Assembly: GCF_030253575.1 (NCBI RefSeq)
Contig: NC_080557.1
Coordinates: forward strand, 44,468,501-44,532,500
Length of the DNA: 64,000 nt
Reading direction: 5' to 3'
Source of the DNA: Rhododendron vialii
Lineage: Eukaryota > Streptophyta > Magnoliopsida > Ericales > Ericaceae
Part shown: piece after piece, positions 62,885 through 64,000 of the stretch
How positions within the stretch are numbered: the first letter of the stretch is position 1
How the letters are laid out: each line of letters starts with the position of its first letter
The notes under the pieces: generated by a model
What the model saw: only the letters and a program-made list of their open reading frames with translations
The model's database searches: none
Told to the model about the DNA's origin: nothing
Position numbers and translations under genes: made by a program

Positions 62885-63110
62885 GTCGAGCATCTAGCTA
62901 ATAGGCTACTGTGGTACGGTGTTAAGATACGCTCATTTAATCCACAAGGTCATGCGTTCGAGACTTGCTTAATAAACTTTTTTGGGCTGACGGATTTGAA
63001 CTTTGTTCGAAAAAACTTGTTCCAAAATGAAAGTACCGAATTGAATTCGCGACATCAGGCACCAGAGGTAATAATCGTTGTGCCATTGAACCACAATGAG
63101 ATTTTGCATC
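62885..63110. repeat. tRNA-like / SINE-like remnants
   Basis: CATGCGTTCGAGAC near 62952-62965 looks like a Pol III B-box on the plus strand. On the minus strand a GTGGTTCAATGGCAC motif near 63080-63094 is A-box-like. Neither forms a foldable tRNA that I can support, so I treat them as decayed SINE-type sequence. Confidence 0.25.
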
Positions 63111-63196
63111 TTATGTCGAAAAACAAATATATATAGACAAATACAAGAGGTCCCATTTTCAAACCTCGCTTTGAGCCTTCAAAAACTCAAAACTAA

Positions 63197-63439
63197 GGTG
63201 CCGTTCCGGTTTCTAAGAAAAATAACTTTAAGAAAAATAAGGTAATTACAAAGTTAAAAATTATATATTTACGCAAATAATTTTCCTACCAATATGGATC
63301 TTGTTTGATAGATCTCATTGAGATCTTTTAAATGGTGCAAAAAAAAAATTGAAAATTCATTTTTTATTCTTGTTATATTTGAATTTGAAATTACCTTCTT
63401 TTTGAAAAAGAAGATTTTAAAAGAAAGCGGAACGGGATC
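63197..63439. mobile_element. Tourist-like MITE with CCGTTCCG ends
   Basis: The left end GGTGCCGTTCCGGTTTCT and right end AGAAAGCGGAACGGGATC are inverted repeats. TAA is present on both sides (63194-63196, 63440-63442). The 243-bp body is AT-rich and non-coding. Confidence 0.72.
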
Positions 63440-63613
63440 TAAGCCAGGATAAGGTGGAGATGGTATCCCCACCCACCACCACCAGCCAGCCGAAAACGAT
63501 TCTGTCCTACAACACAACTCATTTGAGCCCTACCAGGATTCCTTGTGTATTTGATCACTTGATTTTAAAACTGTACAAGCCTCTTGCTTTAACAGTATTT
63601 TCATCGAATTATA

Positions 63614-63630
63614 CTATATATATATATATA
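63614..63630. repeat. (TA)n microsatellite
   Basis: A short TA run in the spacer. Confidence 0.8.
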
Positions 63631-63807
63631 GTAGTACTACAATGACTCCGACACCAACTCAATCATAGTATACAAAGACCATCCTACCTAAAATCACATG
63701 ACCAACATCATTAATTACTATACAAGCCTTGGACATAATAGAGCATGTCCCTATCAATGCTCCATTACTCCCCCATAATACAACAAGTCAACCAAAAATA
63801 TATAGGG

Positions 63808-63990
63808 TCAGTGTGCTCTAGCTCAAATGGCATTTCCTGGTCTTCCCCGTGTGGAAGGCCAGAGATCGAGCCTCGTCGTGGGCATTTGGAATTCGGGAAT
63901 ATGGGTAGCCTATGAAATCCATTGTGAACGGTCTAACTTTTTATTAACCCACGCTGATGTATATAATATTGAAAAAACAAAAACAAAATA
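63808..63990 (+). mobile_element. SINE with A-tail and probable TSD
   Basis: GTGTGCTCTAGCTCAAATGG holds an A-box-like TAGCTCAAATGG; GAGATCGAGCCTCG about 45 bases on is the B-box. It ends in an A-rich tail at 63970-63990. TATATAGGGT before it and TAAATAGGGT after it look like a target duplication with one mismatch. Confidence 0.72.
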
Positions 63991-64000
63991 AATAGGGTAA

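Overview
The window is nuclear DNA from a flowering plant, most probably a woody eudicot. Evidence: split genes with GT-AG introns and AT-rich intergenic DNA, plant-specific families (CAD1-type dehydrogenase, DUF3755, plant PEX13, S-like RNase RNS2), CT-rich 5' leaders, a telo-box before a ribosomal protein gene, and a typical plant repeat mix (Tourist, Stowaway, hAT and Mutator MITEs, tRNA-derived SINEs, L1 and RTE LINEs, a solo LTR). I cannot name the species. There is no operon, CRISPR array, rRNA gene or prokaryotic feature.

Eight protein genes were rebuilt exon by exon; in each the spliced exon lengths add to a whole number of codons ending in a stop. In order: (1) CAD1-like cinnamyl/mannitol dehydrogenase, +, 712-5028, 6 exons, 352 aa. 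(2) DUF3755/SANT-like nuclear protein, -, 6045-14809, 7 exons, 245 aa. (3) PEX13 peroxisomal import factor, +, 17767-22022, 5 exons, 292 aa. (4) At4g08330-like zinc-ribbon protein, -, 25328-26940, 2 exons, 121 aa. (5) Ribosomal protein L5 (uL18), +, 28967-31913, 9 exons, 304 aa. (6) GPN-loop GTPase 3, -, 33423-36992, 9 coding exons, 266 aa. (7) RNase T2/RNS2, -, 44990-50608, 9 exons including a 4-nt micro-exon, 273 aa. (8) Mediator subunit MED19, +, 55873-60584, 5 coding exons plus a 5' leader exon near 52.9 kb, 219 aa.

Between and inside the genes are many mobile elements, several with exact target-site duplications (TSDs): a 5.5-kb L1-like LINE (37646-43148) in the leader/promoter of GPN3; a 5'-truncated RTE LINE with a perfect 16-bp TSD (53333-54388) in the MED19 leader intron; a 1.09-kb Mutator-like long-TIR element (23924-25009, 9-bp TSD) and a 171-bp Mutator-like MITE (15874-16044, 9-bp TSD); two hAT elements with 8-bp TSDs (11134-11773, 16426-16984); a solo LTR (23004-23297, 5-bp TSD); and several Tourist-like and Stowaway MITEs and SINEs.

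The genes are ordinary housekeeping and metabolic loci with no shared pathway. PEX13 and the DUF3755 gene form a divergent pair that, from memory, is also adjacent in Arabidopsis (At3g07560/At3g07565). The most notable points are two U12-type introns (RPL5 intron 3, GPN3 intron 3), the 4-nt micro-exon inside the catalytic motif of RNS2, a duplicated 3' splice site in the MED19 leader intron, and the LINE whose stop codons fall at tryptophan positions. I found no convincing new biological system.
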